Source: an uncultured Clostridia bacterium
Lineage (GTDB): Bacteria; Bacillota; Clostridia; TANB77; CAG-508
Direction of reading: 5' to 3'
Assembly (NCBI GenBank): GCA_934129745.1
Contig: CAKOWZ010000003.1
Location: 35,084 to 99,083, forward strand
Length of the DNA stretch: 64,000 bases
Each line of letters starts with the position of its first letter. Within the stretch, counting starts at the first letter, position 1. The position numbers were made by a program, and so were the translations under genes. Shown in pieces: positions 9,224 through 19,469 of this stretch. The notes beneath the pieces are model-generated. The model saw nothing but the letters and a program-made list of their open reading frames with translations. It had not been told where the DNA came from and did no database searches.

Positions 9224-10432
9224 CTAAAACTCTGTTTCATTATAAATTCTTGACAAATATTTCATACTATTAATACATTCTTCTAATGTATTTCCAGTAG
9301 CACCAACCTCAATAATACAAGCATTATTAGCCAAATGATGATTATATCTTGAATTTCTAACAATAATTGGCTTACATAAACCAGGATATAATTCATTTGC
9401 TTTTTGAACAATTTTTATTGCAAATTTAACATTATTTCTCCAATTATCATGTTTTAATCCACCACCATCAGTACCTATTACAAACATAATTCTTGCACAA
9501 TAATCATCACCAATTTTTACTTTTGGAGCATATGTATTATCTCCAATTGCATCTCTATGTAAATCAATTACAACATCAGTATTTGTATATTGATTAAGTA
9601 GATTTTTAACTGTAACTAATGAACGATTATATGAACCATTATATGCTGGATAATCATGGTAAGATTTATCATGAACCACATTAAATCCATAATTTTTCAA
9701 GTATTTTTCTAATTCATCACCTACTCGTGCAACTGAATAATTTAAATCTGTTGTTCTAAAATTTCCTGTAGAATTATATGTATTTTGTTCTGTTGGTGTA
9801 TAACTTTCACATGTATGTGTATGAAATATTATAATATCATTTTTGTTGCATGTTACATTTAAATCTGTTATTTCTGATGATAAATTATAATCTGATTCAT
9901 TTCTTAATTTTACTCCAAATATTTCACATGTTGCTTTATCTGGAATATTTGTAGGCAAAATTTCTGTTGTTAAACCAGATTGTGCTAATTGTATTTCTCT
10001 TGAATCAGTATATGTATTTTGATTATTGTTTTCAGTAGAATTTGTTCCATCAGATGAATTATTTAATTGATTTTTTGTATCAGTATTTTCTAGATTATCT
10101 GCTTTTTTTCCAATTTTAACATCATTAAAATTTGTTGTTGCAACTAGTTTAAATAAACCTAATTCACTATTTATTGTTTGTTCTAAATAACTATTTCCAT
10201 TTAAATAATTATTTGTTAATATTGTTTTTTCATCATTTGAATTTAATGCTGCTAAACTTACAATTTCTTTTTTTAATGTTGATGCAAATTTCATTGAATC
10301 AAATAAAAAATATGCATTTGGATTATTTCGGTCATAAAAAAAATTAGCAAAAACTATCATAATAATAAATATTATGATTGATTTTGCTAAATATTTAGTT
10401 AGGTCTTTTATTGTTAAAACTTTAATTTTCAA
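9224..10432 (-). CDS. spoIIP: Stage II sporulation protein P
   Basis: 402 residues from a TTG at 10432 with AAGGAG upstream. A membrane helix at about 14-30 is followed by an Asn/Ser/Thr-rich linker (about 115-150). The amidase/endopeptidase domain (about 195-395) has the zinc-site motifs IIIFHTHTCESY, VVIDLHRDAIG and ACIIEVGATGNT (last ligand Glu). SpoIIP degrades septal peptidoglycan with SpoIID and SpoIIM during engulfment, so this organism very likely makes endospores. A sigma-E-like promoter lies upstream. Confidence 0.93.
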   Translation of the reverse strand: MKIKVLTIKDLTKYLAKSIIIFIIMIVFANFFYDRNNPNAYFLFDSMKFASTLKKEIVSLAALNSNDEKTILTNNYLNGNSYLEQTINSELGLFKLVATTNFNDVKIGKKADNLENTDTKNQLNNSSDGTNSTENNNQNTYTDSREIQLAQSGLTTEILPTNIPDKATCEIFGVKLRNESDYNLSSEITDLNVTCNKNDIIIFHTHTCESYTPTEQNTYNSTGNFRTTDLNYSVARVGDELEKYLKNYGFNVVHDKSYHDYPAYNGSYNRSLVTVKNLLNQYTNTDVVIDLHRDAIGDNTYAPKVKIGDDYCARIMFVIGTDGGGLKHDNWRNNVKFAIKIVQKANELYPGLCKPIIVRNSRYNHHLANNACIIEVGATGNTLEECINSMKYLSRIYNETEF

Positions 10433-10470
10433 TTGATGATTTTCTCCTTTGCATATAATATGTTATAAAT

Positions 10471-10500
10471 ATTATATGTTTAGGAATTAAAGTTTATGAC
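10471..10500 (-). promoter_or_regulatory. Sigma-E-like promoter of spoIIP
   Basis: Minus strand GTCATAAA (10500-10493), a 14-bp spacer, then CATATAAT (10478-10471). This is close to the mother-cell sigma-E consensus (ATA-rich -35, CATACAAT-like -10, 14-15 bp apart). It ends 38 nt before the start, and spoIIP is a known sigma-E target. Confidence 0.5.
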
Positions 10501-10551
10501 TTTGGAGCTTTTAAATAAATTTTAAAAATAAGTTAACTAAAATAAATAAAA

Positions 10552-11196
10552 TTAGTCTATTCTAGGTTTTAATTCTAAATAAATTGGTCTTTCTTCCCTT
10601 ATCATTGTTGATTTTCCATGTCCTGGATATACAATTGTTTTTAATGGTAATACAAGCAATTTTTTTGTGATTGAGTTCATTATATCTTCTAATCCTCCTG
10701 TTGGAAGATCTGTTCTTCCCCAAGTACCTCTAAATAAAGTATCTCCACTAATTAAAAATCCTTCTTTTTCACAATATAGACATGTTCCTCCTTTTGTGTG
10801 ACCTGGGGTATGTATTACTTTTAGTTCTAAATTTCCTAAATGTAAAAGATCTCCATCATTTAATCTTGAATCTGGTTCAAAACTTGCCTCCATTCCTAAG
10901 TATTGTGTTAAACTTATATCTGGGTTTGTAAGTCCTTCTGCATCAAATCTATGGATTAAAATTTTGCCTCCTTTTTTGTCTTGAAGTTCTCTTACACCTC
11001 CTATATGGTCTCCATGGCAATGTGTTAGATAAATATATTTTAAATCAGCTTTTAAAATATCTAGCATTCTGATGATTTTATCTACTTCTCCTCCTGGATC
11101 TACAACCATTGTTTCTTTTGTGTTTTCATCTTGTATTATATATGTGTTTGTACTTATCATGTATGGTGTTAATACTTTTATTCTCTTTAGTATCAT
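10552..11196 (-). CDS. Metallo-beta-lactamase fold hydrolase (glyoxalase II-like)
   Basis: 214 residues. It carries the binuclear metal motif THCHGDHIGG (about residues 58-67), then a second His in PGHTKGGTCLY, the Asp in SGDTLFRGTWGRTDL, and the last His in YPGHGKST. This set is typical of hydroxyacylglutathione hydrolase-like proteins (YqgX type). The exact substrate (glyoxalase II or another thioester) is not readable. It follows rel at a distance of 180 nt of AT-rich sequence with no other gene. Confidence 0.85.
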   Translation of the reverse strand: MILKRIKVLTPYMISTNTYIIQDENTKETMVVDPGGEVDKIIRMLDILKADLKYIYLTHCHGDHIGGVRELQDKKGGKILIHRFDAEGLTNPDISLTQYLGMEASFEPDSRLNDGDLLHLGNLELKVIHTPGHTKGGTCLYCEKEGFLISGDTLFRGTWGRTDLPTGGLEDIMNSITKKLLVLPLKTIVYPGHGKSTMIREERPIYLELKPRID

Positions 11197-11375
11197 TTTT
11201 TCATCTTCCTTCTGCTATTTTATTATTAATTCATAATTTTAAAATAAATTTTACTCTTATAATCTATTAAATAAATTTTAATTAATCAAATAATCTATCA
11301 AATAAAATTTAGTTTAATAACTTTTCAATAAATTTCACTTTAATAATTTTTAATAAACATTTATAAAATTATAAT

Positions 11376-13571
11376 TTACATCTTTTTTCTATTAACTTCA
11401 TAAACATTATCAATTTTTCTCAAAGATTTTAATATATTGTTCAAATCATCAAGATTTTCAACTTCTACAGTAACATCTGTAATAACAATTTTTTCTTTAT
11501 TTACTTTTGAATTAACTGCAATTAATCTTGTTTTAACAGAAGCGATTTGTTTGATTATATCAGCTAATAGTCCATTTCTATCATTTGCTAAAATTTCAAT
11601 ATCAACATTATAAGAACTATTTGAATCATTATACCAATAAACATCAATCATTCTATCTTCCTGAGAAATTAAATCACTAATATTTACACAATCTTTTCTG
11701 TGAACTGAAACACCTCTACCACGTGTAATAAATCCTACTATATCATCACCTGGAACAGGATTACAACATTTTGAAAGCCTTACTAAACAATTATCAATTC
11801 CTTTTACAACAACACCAACACTTGATGGTTTTGTTCTTCTTCCTCTTTCATTTACTAAATCTTCAAGAGTTTGTTCAATAAATTCATCTTGATTATCTTT
11901 TTTGTATGCTTCAAGTATTTTAGCAATAATTTTTGTAGCTGAAATTGCACCAAATCCTACAGCTGAGTACATATCTTCAATTGTGTTAAATTTATATCTA
12001 TTTAATGCAATTTGAACATATTCATTTTTGAAGATTTTAGAATATGGAATTCCGATTCTTTTAATTTCTTTTTCAATTAAATCTTTACCTTTTTCAATGT
12101 TCTCTGTTCTTTGTGTTTTTTTGAACCATCCTTGGATTTTATTTTTAGCACTTGAACTTTTTACAAATTTAAGCCAATCACGACTTGGACCTTTAGATTG
12201 ATCTGATGTAATAATTTCAACAATATCTCCATTTTTTAAAGTTGTAACAATTGGCATCATTTTACTATTTATTTTACAACCTGTCATATGATGACCAATT
12301 TCAGCATGGATACTATATGCAAAATCAATTGGTGTCGCACCTCTTGGTAATACTTTAATTTGACCTTTTGGTGTAAAAACATAAACTTCATCAACAAAAA
12401 GTTCTGTTTTTAATGTATTTAGAAATTCTTGTGGGTCTTGCATATCTTTTTGCCATTCTAAAGTTTCACGAAGCCATGCTAATTTATCTTCTTGAACAAC
12501 AACAGATGTTTTTTTGAATTTATTTGCTTCTTTATATGCCCAATGTGCAGCAATACCAAATTCAGCAATTCTATGCATTTCATATGTACGAATTTGAACT
12601 TCAAAAGGAGTTCCTTTTGGTCCTATTAATGTTGTGTGTAAAGATTGATACATATTAGGTTTTGGGACTGAAATATAATCTTTAAATCTTCCAGGCATTG
12701 GATTATATAATTCATGAACAACTCCTAATGCTGCATAACAATCTTTAACAGAATCTACTAAAATACGTAATGCAAATAAATCATAAATTTGATCTAAAGA
12801 TTTATTATCTCTTTGCATTTTTCTATAAATACTATATAAATGTTTTGCTCTTCCTGTAATTTCTGCTTTAATTTTTTGTCTTTTTAATTCTTCATTTATT
12901 TGTTCAACAATTTGATTTATAAATTGTAATCTTTGTTCTCTTTTTTTATCAATTCCTTCAACAATTTCTCTATATTCATCTGGATTTAGATATTTAAAAG
13001 CTAAATCTTCTAATTCCCATTTTAAAGAATACATACCTAATCTATTTGCAAGAGGTGCATATAAATCTTGTGTTTCTTTTGATATAGCTATTTGTCTATC
13101 TCTTCTTAAAAATTTCAATGTTCTCATATTATGTAATCTATCAGCTAATTTAATTAATATTACTCTAATATCTTTTCCCATTGCTAAAAACATTTTTCTA
13201 TAATTTTCAACTTGTTGTTCTTCAGCACTTGTATATTTTAAATTGCCTAATTTTGTTACTCCATCAACCATTTCAGCAATTTCTGTAGAAAACTCTTTTT
13301 CTAAATCTTTAATTGTAACATCAGTATCTTCAGCAACATCATGTAATAATGCAGCACAAATTGTTGCATCATCAAGTTCTAATCCTGCTAAAATATAAGC
13401 AACTTGAACTGGATGAATTATATATGGTTCACCTGATTTTCTAAGTTGATCACCATGTTTTTCTTTAGCAAAATCATATGCTCTTTTAATTAATTTTAAA
13501 TCACTTTTTCTATTATTTTTCTTCATTTTATCAAGAATATCATCTATTGTAACATCTTTAACTTCTGACAT
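11376..13571 (-). CDS. relA: Bifunctional (p)ppGpp synthetase/hydrolase Rel
   Basis: 731 residues, full-length RelA/SpoT type. The HD hydrolase domain (about 40-190) has IIHPVQVAYIL and the intact ALLHDVAEDT. The synthetase domain (about 235-350) has YQSLHTTLIGPKG and FEVQIRT. TGS follows (about 390-450, VFTPKGQIKVLPRGATPIDFAY), then a zinc-finger-like CCNPVPGD region (about 605) and a C-terminal ACT domain (about 655-731). HD and synthetase residues are both intact, so it should make and degrade the stringent-response alarmone. It is followed upstream by recJ, as in many Bacillota (recJ-apt-rel), but apt is missing here. Confidence 0.95.
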   Translation of the reverse strand: MSEVKDVTIDDILDKMKKNNRKSDLKLIKRAYDFAKEKHGDQLRKSGEPYIIHPVQVAYILAGLELDDATICAALLHDVAEDTDVTIKDLEKEFSTEIAEMVDGVTKLGNLKYTSAEEQQVENYRKMFLAMGKDIRVILIKLADRLHNMRTLKFLRRDRQIAISKETQDLYAPLANRLGMYSLKWELEDLAFKYLNPDEYREIVEGIDKKREQRLQFINQIVEQINEELKRQKIKAEITGRAKHLYSIYRKMQRDNKSLDQIYDLFALRILVDSVKDCYAALGVVHELYNPMPGRFKDYISVPKPNMYQSLHTTLIGPKGTPFEVQIRTYEMHRIAEFGIAAHWAYKEANKFKKTSVVVQEDKLAWLRETLEWQKDMQDPQEFLNTLKTELFVDEVYVFTPKGQIKVLPRGATPIDFAYSIHAEIGHHMTGCKINSKMMPIVTTLKNGDIVEIITSDQSKGPSRDWLKFVKSSSAKNKIQGWFKKTQRTENIEKGKDLIEKEIKRIGIPYSKIFKNEYVQIALNRYKFNTIEDMYSAVGFGAISATKIIAKILEAYKKDNQDEFIEQTLEDLVNERGRRTKPSSVGVVVKGIDNCLVRLSKCCNPVPGDDIVGFITRGRGVSVHRKDCVNISDLISQEDRMIDVYWYNDSNSSYNVDIEILANDRNGLLADIIKQIASVKTRLIAVNSKVNKEKIVITDVTVEVENLDDLNNILKSLRKIDNVYEVNRKKM

Positions 13572-13616
13572 TAAATCATCCCCTAACTATCTATTCTAGA
13601 AAATTGCCTCAAATCT

Positions 13617-15302
13617 CTAATAAGATTTTCTTAAATCTTTCAAATTAATCTGAACATTTTCACGTCCATTAAATCTATTGACTTCAAGATTTCCAAGAAC
13701 ATCAATTTTATCACCAATTAAAAATTCATCAACTAAATTTCCCATATTAAATCCAATAGCATCAATAATCATATTCTCATCTTTTAATGTTAATTTTAAA
13801 TGTTTACCATCAGATAATGCTCTTATTGAATTAATTCTAAGGTTTCTGTACATAAAAATTGGCATTTTATTAGCCTCTCCAAAAGGTTCTAAGGCATTTA
13901 ATTCATTAACAGCATTAATATTTATGTCTTTTGCAAAAACCTCTTCATCAACTTTAATTACAGGAATTAATTCATTTATATTTGTATTTGAAACATAATC
14001 TTCAAATTCAGATTTAAAAGCTTCAAAATTATCTTCAGACACACTAATACCAATAGCCATAGAATGTCCGCCAAATCTATCAACATGATTACTACATTTT
14101 GTCAAAGCTTCATGTAAATCAAATCCTTGAATACTTCTTCCTGAACCTTTTCCTTCTCCATTTTCTAAACAGATTAAAATACTTGGTTTATAATACATTT
14201 CAGTAACTTTTGAAGAAACAATTCCAATTACACCATGATGCCAATTTTTTTCTGCTAAAACAATACAGGGTTTATCTTTTTCACCATTTTCAATTTTAGT
14301 TAAAACTTCTTCAAATATTTTCTTTTCTATGTCTTGTCTTTGTTTATTATATTCATTTAATTTTTGAGAAATTTTTACTGCTTCAACAACATTATCTGTT
14401 AAAAATAATTGTAAAGCATCTTGCTCATGTCCCATTCTTCCACAAGCATTAATTCTTGGAGCTACTCCAAATGATATTGCTGATGAATCAACTTTTTTAT
14501 ATCCAATAGTTGCTAATAATGATTTTAATCCAATATTTTTTGTAACTTCAACTAATTTTAGTCCTAATTTTGTTATAACTCTGTTTTCATCAACTAAAGG
14601 TACAATATCTGAAATTGTTCCTACACATACTATGTCAAGATATTTTAAATATTCCTTTTCTTCTAATTTATATACTTGACTAATTGCTTGTATTAATTTA
14701 AATACAACACCAACTCCTGCTAATTGATTAAATGGATATTTGTTATCTTTTCTTTTTGCATCTACTACTGCTAATGCTTTTGGTAATGTTTCTGTTGGTT
14801 CATGATGGTCTGTAACTATTGTTTCTAAACCTAGTGTATTTGCATAATCAATTTCTTCATTTCCAGAAATTCCACAATCTACTGTAATCATTAAGTCATA
14901 GCCTTTTGATACTATATAATCAATTGCATTTTTATTTAATCCATATCCTTCATCAAGTCTATTTGGAATATAACTATCAACTTCTAATCCTCTATCAGCT
15001 AAGAATTTTTTTAATACAGTAATACTTGTTATTCCATCTACATCATAATCTCCATAAATTATAACTTTTTCTTGGTTATTGATTGCTTTAATTATTCTGT
15101 TAACTGCAATTTCCATATCTGGCATTAAATATGGATCATGAAAATCTTTTCTTGTTGGTTTTAAAAAGACTTCAATTTCATCATTATTTTTTAATTCTTT
15201 ATTTGCTATTATTGTTGCTAACAGTCTACTTAATTTAAATTTTTTTTGTATTTCTTCTACTTTTTCTTCATTTTTTTCATAAAATTCCCACTTTTTATTC
15301 AT
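13617..15302 (-). CDS. recJ: Single-stranded-DNA-specific exonuclease RecJ
   Basis: 561 residues. DHH-family motifs in order: YGDYDVDGITS (about 80-90), VDCGIS, TDHHEP, and the DHHA1 motif FGGHSMAIG (about 400), followed by an OB-like C-terminal domain. RecJ degrades ssDNA 5' to 3' in recombination and mismatch repair. Start ATG follows AAGGAG. The gene lies 45 nt upstream of rel and is probably co-transcribed with it. The length matches the short RecJ form. Confidence 0.95.
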   Translation of the reverse strand: MNKKWEFYEKNEEKVEEIQKKFKLSRLLATIIANKELKNNDEIEVFLKPTRKDFHDPYLMPDMEIAVNRIIKAINNQEKVIIYGDYDVDGITSITVLKKFLADRGLEVDSYIPNRLDEGYGLNKNAIDYIVSKGYDLMITVDCGISGNEEIDYANTLGLETIVTDHHEPTETLPKALAVVDAKRKDNKYPFNQLAGVGVVFKLIQAISQVYKLEEKEYLKYLDIVCVGTISDIVPLVDENRVITKLGLKLVEVTKNIGLKSLLATIGYKKVDSSAISFGVAPRINACGRMGHEQDALQLFLTDNVVEAVKISQKLNEYNKQRQDIEKKIFEEVLTKIENGEKDKPCIVLAEKNWHHGVIGIVSSKVTEMYYKPSILICLENGEGKGSGRSIQGFDLHEALTKCSNHVDRFGGHSMAIGISVSEDNFEAFKSEFEDYVSNTNINELIPVIKVDEEVFAKDININAVNELNALEPFGEANKMPIFMYRNLRINSIRALSDGKHLKLTLKDENMIIDAIGFNMGNLVDEFLIGDKIDVLGNLEVNRFNGRENVQINLKDLRKSY

Positions 15303-15401
15303 CCTTTTTTCTCCTTAAGGTTATACTTTATCCTATTTTATAACATTTTGTGGAAATTTAAAAGGGTTTTTTTGAAAAAAGTTGTTGTTAATATATTTTA
15401 T

Positions 15402-16154
15402 TTAATTTAATGCTTTTACCATTTTTTTGTTATTTATATTTTTAACAATTCCATATACAACAAAAAATGGTAATGTCATTTGTGCAATTATCATTAAAGG
15501 TGTAAAAGCGCTTCCTAATACATGGTAAATTGCAGAAATTGGGCTGTTTGGGAAATCTTGTGAAATAAACATTAAATTACTGCCAAATCTTAAATTAATA
15601 GCATATGCAGCCATACATATTGCAAAAATAAGTGTAGAATATAATTTTAAATCAGACATTTCCAAATCTATATATTTAAATTTATTTATAATAATTCCTA
15701 GATACACCATAATTCCGTGGAATAAAAAGCTGTGGATACTTATAAAATGAAACCATGGATATTCTGGTAAAGATGTGGTTGGGAAAATTATAAAAACTAT
15801 TCCTCCTATTATTCCTCCTGTTGCTAAAAATACATTTCCGCTTCTTTCAAAATTTCCTGTTCCAAATGAACTGAGTAATCCTGCATATAATAAAATACTA
15901 CAATAATATAAAGGTACCATTTTATTTATATTGTTTCCTTCTCCTACTGCAAAATTATATATTGTTTTTACTATTTCTAAAATACACATTAAAATTGTTA
16001 AATTTTTAATGATTTTTTTTATATCTTTTTTACTTTTTATTTTAGTTTTTTTAACTGCTATTCCTATAGCTGAAAATGTTATTATTGCTATTATTAAATG
16101 TTTTATATTAAATATTCCACATGGCTTATATACTCCTGGTCTTGAGAAAAACAT
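15402..16154 (-). CDS. Integral membrane protein, YwaF-like (TIGR02206-type)
   Basis: 250 residues with about seven helices. The start MFFSRPG at 16154 is preferred because AAGGAG lies 8 nt before it; a GTG 9 nt further up falls within the ribosome site. Seen: F..KHLIIAII near the N-terminus, VPLYYCSILLYAGLLSSFG, an HSFLFHGIMVYLG helix with conserved His, and a C-terminal LPFFVVYGIV. These fit the YwaF/TIGR02206 family of unknown function by helix pattern and His placement. Confidence 0.6.
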   Translation of the reverse strand: MFFSRPGVYKPCGIFNIKHLIIAIITFSAIGIAVKKTKIKSKKDIKKIIKNLTILMCILEIVKTIYNFAVGEGNNINKMVPLYYCSILLYAGLLSSFGTGNFERSGNVFLATGGIIGGIVFIIFPTTSLPEYPWFHFISIHSFLFHGIMVYLGIIINKFKYIDLEMSDLKLYSTLIFAICMAAYAINLRFGSNLMFISQDFPNSPISAIYHVLGSAFTPLMIIAQMTLPFFVVYGIVKNINNKKMVKALN

Positions 16155-16244
16155 TGTTTTCACTCCTTATTTTTTTTTGATTTTATCTATTTTCAAACTT
16201 TTTCAATTTTATTTTCGATTTTTTATATTATAATTTTACAATTT

Positions 16245-16826
16245 TTATTTTTCTAAAATTTCTCTTAATTTTTTCAAAGCTCTTGCTCTATGAGATATTT
16301 TATTCTTTTCGTCAAAACTTAATTCACCACAAGTTCTATTTTCACCATCAGGCACAAATATTGGATCATAACCAAATCCGTTTTCACCTTTAGCTGTTTC
16401 AGCTATTTTTCCATTCCAATATCCTTCAGCATATTTTTTGTTTCCATTTTCATCTATATAACAGATACAACAAACATATCTTGCTGTTCTTTTATTTTCT
16501 TCAATACCTTCTAATTTTTTTAATATTGCATTTCTTCTTTGTTCATCTTTTTCTAATCCCATATATCTTGCTGAATATATTCCTGGTTCTCCATTTAAAG
16601 CATCTATTTCTGTTCCAGAATCATCTGCTAATACAGGTGTATGTGTTATATTATAAATTGCTTCTGCTTTTAATGTGGCATTTTCTTTGAATGTTTTTCC
16701 TGTTTCTTCTACCTCTATATTTATTCCTGCTTCTTCTTGTGATTTTACTTTGTATCCTAATGGTTCTAGGATATGTTTGAATTCTTTTATTTTTCCTTTA
16801 TTATTACTTGCTATTATTATATTCAT
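16245..16826 (-). CDS. rdgB: XTP/dITP diphosphatase (HAM1/RdgB)
   Basis: 193 residues when started at the ATG at 16826, which has AGGAGG 9 nt upstream; an in-frame start 9 codons earlier lacks such a site. Motifs: IIASNNKGKIKEF at the start, FKENATLKA, LADDSGTEIDALNGEPGIYSAR (shown in part), GFGYDPIF and SHRARAL near the end. It hydrolyses non-canonical purine triphosphates (ITP, XTP) to keep them out of DNA and RNA. Confidence 0.95.
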   Translation of the reverse strand: MNIIIASNNKGKIKEFKHILEPLGYKVKSQEEAGINIEVEETGKTFKENATLKAEAIYNITHTPVLADDSGTEIDALNGEPGIYSARYMGLEKDEQRRNAILKKLEGIEENKRTARYVCCICYIDENGNKKYAEGYWNGKIAETAKGENGFGYDPIFVPDGENRTCGELSFDEKNKISHRARALKKLREILEK

Positions 16827-16986
16827 TTTTATTCCTCCTAATGTTTTTTTCATTATACACTATTATGATTTATTATTCCATATTTTTTTGAAAGATTTCA
16901 TCAAAAATACGACTTTATGCAAACATATTATATAATACAACTTAATAATTTGTCAAAAAAAATAGACTATTGAAATTCTATACTCA

Positions 16987-17063
16987 TTGACAATCTTTTT
17001 AGCAGATGCTATACTAATTACACGTTAATTAACAATATAATAGTAAAATGTTTTAATTAAAAC
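16987..17063 (+). promoter_or_regulatory. Strong promoter and twin palindromes before the orphan gene at 17107
   Basis: Perfect -35 TTGACA (16987-16992), 17-bp spacer, -10 TATACT (17010-17015). Downstream lie two perfect palindromes sharing the core TTAATTAA: GTTAATTAAC (17024-17033) and GTTTTAATTAAAAC (17050-17063), with centres 28 bp apart. They look like a pair of operator sites, though AT-rich DNA makes such palindromes fairly likely by chance. Confidence 0.65.
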
Positions 17064-17106
17064 AACTATTTTTTCCAACTCTAATTGAGTAGAAAGGACA
17101 TCTATT

Positions 17107-17517
17107 ATGATTAAGGAAATTATTACTCAGAAAAATGAAAAGGCAATTCAAAAGCAAGAAGAACAGAATGAAATGCAAAAAGCAGAACGTGAACAAATAC
17201 TTAAACATATTGAAAATTGTATTATTCACATTCTTAAGAAATCTCCTGATGAATGGTTTGATGGTGTTGATTGTATACATCCAACACTTTACATTGAACC
17301 TCAGCCTTATAAACATATTAATGGTTTATATAATTATGGAGTTTATCTTGGAGTACCTACTGCAGTTGGGTCTTTTGTGGTAAATGCTACTCGTCAAATG
17401 CGTTTCTTCGATAATTTTCAGCTTTCATATCCTAATTTTGATTTTCATGATTTATTTAAATCTGAAAAGCCTAAAATTGAAAAGATAAGGAACTTTACAA
17501 TTATCAAATTTAATTAA
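17107..17517 (+). CDS. Orphan cytosolic protein of unknown function
   Basis: 136 residues on the plus strand, opposite to its neighbours, with AGAAAGGA before the ATG, its own strong promoter and its own terminator. The N-terminal third (about 1-45) is a Glu/Gln/Lys-rich helix, probably a coiled coil (QKQEEQNEMQKAEREQ). The rest is a compact domain with SPDEWFDGVDC, IEPQPYKHINGLY and LGVPTAVGSFVV. I do not recognise the family. No signal peptide or membrane segment. Codon use is slightly richer in C than its surroundings, which may indicate transfer. Confidence 0.7.
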   Translation: MIKEIITQKNEKAIQKQEEQNEMQKAEREQILKHIENCIIHILKKSPDEWFDGVDCIHPTLYIEPQPYKHINGLYNYGVYLGVPTAVGSFVVNATRQMRFFDNFQLSYPNFDFHDLFKSEKPKIEKIRNFTIIKFN

Positions 17518-17528
17518 TGTAAAACAAC

Positions 17529-17577
17529 AAATAGAAACAAGGCAATTTTATATAAAAAATTGCCTTGTTTCTATTTG
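17529..17577 (+). terminator. Terminator of the orphan gene at 17107
   Basis: Inverted repeat with arms of about 21 nt (CAAATAGAAACAAGGCAATT and its complement), 12 nt after the stop. The 3' arm runs into T-rich sequence. Confidence 0.8.
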
Positions 17578-17648
17578 ATATTATTTTATTTTATATCATT
17601 TTATTTTATATCATTCTACTTCATCTCATTTAGTTTCATTATTTTCTA

Positions 17649-19469
17649 CTATTGAGCTGAATTTCTACGAGCTTCTCTTTCACGAGTTTTACTATCTAAT
17701 ATTACTTTACGTAATCTAATATTTAATGGTGTTACTTCAACTAATTCATCTTCAGCAATAAATTCGATTGCTTTTTCCAAAGACATTTGAAGTGGTGGAA
17801 CTAAACGAAGTGCATCATCAGAACCTGATGCTCTTGTATTTGTTAAGTGTTTTTCTTTACATACATTAATAGCTATATCTTCATTTCTTGAGTTGATACC
17901 AACTATCATTCCTTCATATACTTCAACACCAGCACCTATTAATAATTCTCCTCTTTCTTGAGCATTATATAAACCATATGTTACAGATATTCCTGGCTCA
18001 AATGCTACTAAAACACCTCTTGTTCTTGAAGAAATTTCTCCTTTGTATGGTTCATAACATTCAAAAGTACTATTCATTGTTCCTTCACCTTTTGTATCTG
18101 TTAAAAATTCTGTTCTATAACCTATAATACCACGTGCTGGAATTTTGAATTCAATTTTTGTATGTCCAATTTCAGCTGGTTCCATATTTACCATTTCAGC
18201 TTTACGTCTTCCTAATTTTTCAATTACTGTTCCAATTGCATCATCTGGTACATTTACAACCAATCTTTCCATTGGTTCACATTTTACTCCATCAATTTCT
18301 TTGAAAATAACTTTTGGACGAGAAACTAATAATTCAAAACCTTCTCTTCTCATTGTTTCAATTAAAACTGATAAATGTAATTCACCACGTCCACAAACTT
18401 CAAAACTATCTGCTGATTCTGTTTCTTTAACACGTAAACTTACATTTCTTTCTAATTCTTTAAATAATCTATCACGTATATGTCTTGATGTAATAAATTG
18501 TCCTTCTTTACCTGCTAAAGGTCCATTATTTACACTAAATGTCATAGAAACTGTTGGTTCATCAATATCAACAAATGGAATTTTATCTGGGTTATTTATG
18601 TCACAAATTGTATCACCTATATTAATATCTGAAATTCCTGATAATGCAACTATGTCACCTGCTTGAGCTTCATCAACTTCTGTTTTCTTTAATCCAACAT
18701 ATGTGAATAATTTAGCAATTTTACCTTGTGTATTTTTGTCTTGTTTACATATTGCTATTGGCATACCATTTTTTATTGTTCCTCTTTCAATTCTTCCTAC
18801 AGCAATTCTTCCTAAATAATCATCATAATCAATATTTGATACTAATAATTGAGCTGGTCCTTCCATTTCACATTTTGGAGCTTCGATTGTATTGATGATT
18901 GTGTCAAAAATACAATGAACATTATCTGATTCATCTTCTAAATGCATTTTTGCAATACCATTTTTTGCTGATGCATAAATTACCGGAAAATCTAATTGTT
19001 CATCAGTTGCATCTAATTCAATAAATAATTCTAATACTTGGTCAACAACTTTTAATGGATTTGCTCCAGGTCTATCAATTTTATTTATTACAACAATTGG
19101 TTTTAAATTAGCAGCTAATGATTTTTTCAAAACTTCTCTTGTTTGAGGCATTGGACCTTCAAAAGCATCTACTAATAGTAAAACACCATCAACTGTACGT
19201 AAAACTCTTTCTACTTCTCCTCCGAAATCAGCATGTCCTGGTGTGTCAACTATATTAATTTTGTAGTCATTATAAATAACTGATGTATTTTTAGAAAGAA
19301 TTGTAATTCCTCTTTCTTTTTCCAAATCATTTGAATCCATTACTCTTTCTGCAACTTGTTCATTATCTCTGAATATGTGACTTTGTCTTAAAAGTGCATC
19401 AACCAATGTAGTTTTACCATGGTCAACGTGTGCGATTATTGCTATGTTTCTTATTTTTTCGTTTCTCAT
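17649..19469 (-). CDS. typA: Ribosome-associated GTPase TypA/BipA
   Basis: 606 residues, standard length. G motifs: AHVDHGKTTL (G1), RGITILSKN (G2), DTPGHADFGGE (G3), NKIDRPGA (G4) and a G5 around YASAKNG. Domain II and the EF-G-like domains III and V follow, and the C-terminal LRKVILDSKTREREARR is typical of BipA. It is a translational GTPase that assists 50S assembly under stress. It follows the S1-like gene by about 110 nt. Confidence 0.97.
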   Translation of the reverse strand: MRNEKIRNIAIIAHVDHGKTTLVDALLRQSHIFRDNEQVAERVMDSNDLEKERGITILSKNTSVIYNDYKINIVDTPGHADFGGEVERVLRTVDGVLLLVDAFEGPMPQTREVLKKSLAANLKPIVVINKIDRPGANPLKVVDQVLELFIELDATDEQLDFPVIYASAKNGIAKMHLEDESDNVHCIFDTIINTIEAPKCEMEGPAQLLVSNIDYDDYLGRIAVGRIERGTIKNGMPIAICKQDKNTQGKIAKLFTYVGLKKTEVDEAQAGDIVALSGISDINIGDTICDINNPDKIPFVDIDEPTVSMTFSVNNGPLAGKEGQFITSRHIRDRLFKELERNVSLRVKETESADSFEVCGRGELHLSVLIETMRREGFELLVSRPKVIFKEIDGVKCEPMERLVVNVPDDAIGTVIEKLGRRKAEMVNMEPAEIGHTKIEFKIPARGIIGYRTEFLTDTKGEGTMNSTFECYEPYKGEISSRTRGVLVAFEPGISVTYGLYNAQERGELLIGAGVEVYEGMIVGINSRNEDIAINVCKEKHLTNTRASGSDDALRLVPPLQMSLEKAIEFIAEDELVEVTPLNIRLRKVILDSKTREREARRNSAQ

